Source: Cohnella thailandensis (GTDB lineage: Bacteria; Bacillota; Bacilli; Paenibacillales; Paenibacillaceae). Taken from it: a DNA stretch of 64,000 nt. A model generated the notes under the pieces. It saw only the letters and a program-made list of their open reading frames with translations. It had not been told where the DNA came from and did not search any database. This document shows positions 61,516 to 64,000 of this stretch, piece by piece. Numbering within the stretch: the stretch's first letter is position 1; each line of letters starts with the position of its first letter. The position numbers were made by a program, and so were the translations under genes. The stretch is taken from the NCBI RefSeq assembly GCF_014212135.1, contig NZ_JACJVQ010000013.1, forward strand, positions 186,001-250,000, in the 5' to 3' direction.

Positions 61516-61547
61516 TATAATGTTAATGAGGGCAAACGACAACGTTT
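61516..61547 (+). promoter_or_regulatory. Candidate -10 and inverted repeat in the GH31 leader
   Basis: TATAAT at 61516-61521 and AAACGACAACGTTT (5-bp inverted repeat, 61534-61547). No good -35, as expected for an activator-dependent promoter. Operator role is inference. Confidence 0.4.
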
Positions 61548-61572
61548 ATTCAGGAAAGGACGATTAACCGAT

Positions 61573-63894
61573 ATGAAGTTCAGCAACGGCTATTGGATGA
61601 CCCGCGAAGGGTACGAGGTATTGAGTCCTTATGAGATTCACGATGTGAGGGTCAGCGGCAACTCGATTACGGTATTCGCGACCCATCGCCATCTGGAGCA
61701 TCGCGGCAACACCTTGAACGAGCCGCTGATGACGATGGAGTTCTCTTCCCCGATGAAGGATATTATCCGCGCAAGATTCTATCATCATAAAGGCCGCAGA
61801 AGAGCGGCTCCGGATTCGTTCGATCTGCTGGCGAACGGCAACGCTCCCGTCGTCATCGACAACAACGACGAGTTCGTCAGCCTGACCAGCGGAGACACGA
61901 CGGTCAAGATCACGAAAGCGCATCCGGTCGTCATCACCTATACCCATAAGGGCCGAGTCCTGACGGGCAGCGGCACGCGTCAAACGGCGTTCGTTCGCGC
62001 CCAGGACGGCAAGCACCACTTCCGCGAGCAGCTGAACCTTGCCGTCGGCGAGACGGTTTACGGCTTGGGCGAACGCTTCTCCGCCTTCGTCAAGAACGGA
62101 CAGGTCGTCGATATCTGGAACGAGGACGGCGGCACCGCTTCGGAGCAGGCTTACAAGAACGTTCCTTTCTACGTGACGAACCGCGGCTACGGCGTCTTCG
62201 TCAACCATCCGGAGCTCGTCTCGTTCGAGGTCGCTTCCGAGAAGGTGTCGAAGAACCAATTCAGCGTGGCCGGGGAGCAGCTGGAATATTACCTGATCGG
62301 CGGCGATTCGCTGAAGGACGTGCTCGGAGGCTATACCAGCCTTACCGGCAAGCCCGCCCTCCCGCCCGCCTGGACGTTCGGCCTGTGGCTGACGACTTCG
62401 TTCACGACCAATTACGATGAAGAGACGGTCAACAGCTTCATCGACGGGATGGCGGAACGCGATCTTCCGCTCGCCGTGTTCCACTTCGACTGCTTCTGGA
62501 TGAAGGAATACCAGTGGTGCGACTTCGAATGGGACGAGCGCGTCTTCCCGGATCCGAAGGGCATGCTGGAGCGTCTCAAAGCGAAGGGGCTCAAGATCTG
62601 CGTCTGGATTAACCCGTACATCGCTCAGCGTTCTCCGCTCTTCGACGAAGGGATGGAGAACGGTTATCTGCTTAAGCGTCCGGATGGAAGCGTCTGGCAG
62701 TGGGACATGTGGCAATACGGCATGGGCATCGTCGACTTCACGAATCCGGCCGCCTGCAAGTGGTTCGGCGACAAGCTCCGCGCGCTCGTGGACATGGGCG
62801 TGGATTCGTTCAAGACCGACTTCGGCGAGAGAATCCCGACCGACGTCGTGTACTTCGACGGATCGGATCCGATGCAGATGCACAACTACTACACCCAGCT
62901 TTACAACAAGGTCGTCTTCGAGGTGCTCGAGGAGAAGCTCGGCCAAGGACAAGCCGCTCTCTTCGCCCGTTCCGCGACCGCCGGCGGCCAGCAATTCCCG
63001 GTACACTGGGGCGGCGACTGCGAAGCGACGTTCGAATCGATGGCCGAGAGCCTTCGCGGCGGCCTGTCTCTAGGCTTGTCCGGCTTCGGCTTCTGGAGCC
63101 ACGACATCGGCGGCTTCGAGCAAAGCGCGACGCCGGACCTCTACAAGCGTTGGGTCGCGTTTGGCCTGCTCTCCAGCCATAGCCGGCTGCACGGCAGCAC
63201 TTCCTATCGCGTGCCATGGCTCTTCGACGAAGAAGCGGTCCACGTTCTCCGCCGCTTCACGAAGCTGAAGCTCAGCCTGATGCCTTATCTGTTCGGCCAA
63301 GCGGTTCAGTCTTCCCGTCTCGGCCTTCCGATGATGCGCGCGATGCTGCTGGAGTTTCCGGGCGATCGTACGGCCGATTATCTGGACCGTCAATACATGC
63401 TCGGCGACAGCCTTCTCGTCGCCCCGATCTTCAACGAACAAGGCCAATCCGCCTATTACTTGCCGCAAGGACAATGGACTCACTTCCTCACCGGCGAGAA
63501 GGCGCAGGGCGGAACGTGGCGCGACGAGACGTACGACTACTTCGGCTTGCCGCTCTTCGTCAAGGAGAATTCGATCATTCCGGTCGGAGCGACGAACGAT
63601 CGCCCGGAATACGATTATTCGGAAGGCGTCGCCTTCCACGTCTTCGAGCTTCAAGACGGCGCTTCCGCTTCCGTTCGGCTGCCGGATCTTCAAGGCGCGG
63701 ATAAGCTCCAAGCCTCCGCTTCCCGCAGCGGCGGCACGATCGCCTTCGAGGCGAGCGATTCCACGGGCTGGAGCGTCGTGCTTCGCGGCGTCTCGTCCGT
63801 TGCCGGCGTGACGGGCGGTACGTTCGAAACCTCCGAGCAGGGAGTCGTCGTTCGACCGGAGAGCGGAGCAACGAAGCTGTCCATCCAGCTATAA
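61573..63894 (+). CDS. yicI: Alpha-xylosidase, glycoside hydrolase family 31 (YicI-like)
   Basis: 773-residue GH31 enzyme releasing alpha-xylose from xyloglucan-type oligosaccharides. The nucleophile D416 in SFKTDFGE and acid/base D482 in HWGGDCEATFES fall at the same numbers as in E. coli YicI (772 residues), as does the SHDIGGFEQ region after it. No signal peptide, so it works inside the cell. The ATG at 61573 has AGGAAAGGA 12 nt before it; a longer frame upstream has none. Confidence 0.95.
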   Translation: MKFSNGYWMTREGYEVLSPYEIHDVRVSGNSITVFATHRHLEHRGNTLNEPLMTMEFSSPMKDIIRARFYHHKGRRRAAPDSFDLLANGNAPVVIDNNDEFVSLTSGDTTVKITKAHPVVITYTHKGRVLTGSGTRQTAFVRAQDGKHHFREQLNLAVGETVYGLGERFSAFVKNGQVVDIWNEDGGTASEQAYKNVPFYVTNRGYGVFVNHPELVSFEVASEKVSKNQFSVAGEQLEYYLIGGDSLKDVLGGYTSLTGKPALPPAWTFGLWLTTSFTTNYDEETVNSFIDGMAERDLPLAVFHFDCFWMKEYQWCDFEWDERVFPDPKGMLERLKAKGLKICVWINPYIAQRSPLFDEGMENGYLLKRPDGSVWQWDMWQYGMGIVDFTNPAACKWFGDKLRALVDMGVDSFKTDFGERIPTDVVYFDGSDPMQMHNYYTQLYNKVVFEVLEEKLGQGQAALFARSATAGGQQFPVHWGGDCEATFESMAESLRGGLSLGLSGFGFWSHDIGGFEQSATPDLYKRWVAFGLLSSHSRLHGSTSYRVPWLFDEEAVHVLRRFTKLKLSLMPYLFGQAVQSSRLGLPMMRAMLLEFPGDRTADYLDRQYMLGDSLLVAPIFNEQGQSAYYLPQGQWTHFLTGEKAQGGTWRDETYDYFGLPLFVKENSIIPVGATNDRPEYDYSEGVAFHVFELQDGASASVRLPDLQGADKLQASASRSGGTIAFEASDSTGWSVVLRGVSSVAGVTGGTFETSEQGVVVRPESGATKLSIQL

Positions 63895-63904
63895 GATAAT
63901 TAGC

Positions 63905-63943
63905 AAAGCCGACAGGGTTCCTGCGAACCTTGTCGGCTTTTTT
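63905..63943 (+). terminator. Rho-independent terminator after the GH31 gene
   Basis: Stem AAGCCGACAgGGTTC/GAACCtTGTCGGCTT, followed by TTTTTCG. 10 nt past the stop. The rest to 64000 holds no visible gene. Confidence 0.9.
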
Positions 63944-64000
63944 CGTGCAGCGTCGGCATATTTGCGTAGAATTATTAAGCAGCGGCGGCGAATCGGGGAG

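Noticed and set aside
61564-63006. 480-codon minus-strand frame inside the GH31 gene
   Set aside because: The GH31 sense gene carries catalytic residues at the expected numbers; the antisense frame is a compositional artefact.

Overview
The window is one strand-biased stretch of a high-GC, endospore-forming Bacillota chromosome, most like Paenibacillaceae (Cohnella/Paenibacillus type). The evidence is the dense set of sporulation genes (spmAB, dacB, ytfJ, spoVAA/AB/AF, spoIIAA-AB-sigF, dacF, spoIIM, a probable mciZ), the Bacillus-like gene order, GC-rich codon use with frequent GTG/TTG starts, and Lpl-type sugar ABC and YesMN-type genes. I see no rRNA, tRNA, CRISPR array, prophage or insertion sequence.

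Layout. 1-11.7 kb (minus strand): resB-resA, rluB, spmB, spmA, dacB, ytfJ, a DUF2953 gene, scpB, scpA, then the riboflavin operon ribD-ribE-ribBA-ribH behind an FMN riboswitch. 11.9-12.8 kb: a secreted repeat protein on the plus strand. 12.9-20.9 kb (minus): ppiB, lysA, spoVAF, spoVAB, spoVAA, sigF, spoIIAB, spoIIAA, dacF. 21-32.3 kb: an accessory carbohydrate-type module (AraC regulator, large FAD oxidoreductase, phytanoyl-CoA dioxygenase family protein, lipoprotein and two permeases of an ABC importer, sensor kinase, response regulator). 32.3-32.9 kb: a 51-bp tandem hairpin repeat. 32.9-37.5 kb (minus): pdp, punA, deoB, xerD, yqzK. 37.6-39.9 kb: a subtilase and an ohrR/gpx divergent pair. 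39.9-43.3 kb: fur, spoIIM, endoQ, nudF and probable mciZ. 43.3-48.2 kb: ECF sigma/anti-sigma divergent from a NEW3-domain protein plus ABC exporter. 48.2-48.75 kb: repeats. 48.75-52.4 kb: membrane protein, sensor kinase, response regulator. 52.7-60.5 kb: M20 peptidase, a 31-residue membrane peptide, lipB, the branched-chain 2-oxoacid dehydrogenase operon (lpdV-bkdAA-bkdAB-bkdB), yqzF. 60.5-64 kb: AraC regulator divergent from a GH31 alpha-xylosidase.

How it fits together. The genes from resB through nudF/mciZ follow the B. subtilis order (res-spm-dac-scp-rib, lysA-spoVA-spoIIA-dacF, punA-drm-ripX-yqzK-fur-spoIIM). Against that backbone the 21-32.8 kb block stands out as an insertion between pdp and dacF. 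The spoIIA promoter region shows a sigma-H-type promoter with two Spo0A-like boxes 30 bp apart, dacF has a sigma-F-like promoter, and spoVAA a possible sigma-G promoter, so the sporulation cascade can be read from the DNA. The bkd operon, lipB and lpdV together make and lipoylate a 2-oxoacid dehydrogenase, probably for branched-chain acyl-CoA supply. No single locus is clearly a new system. The best candidates for new biology are the inserted oxidoreductase/dioxygenase/ABC module, the ECF-NEW3-ABC cassette, the 51-bp hairpin array and two very small proteins (MciZ-like and Prli42-like).
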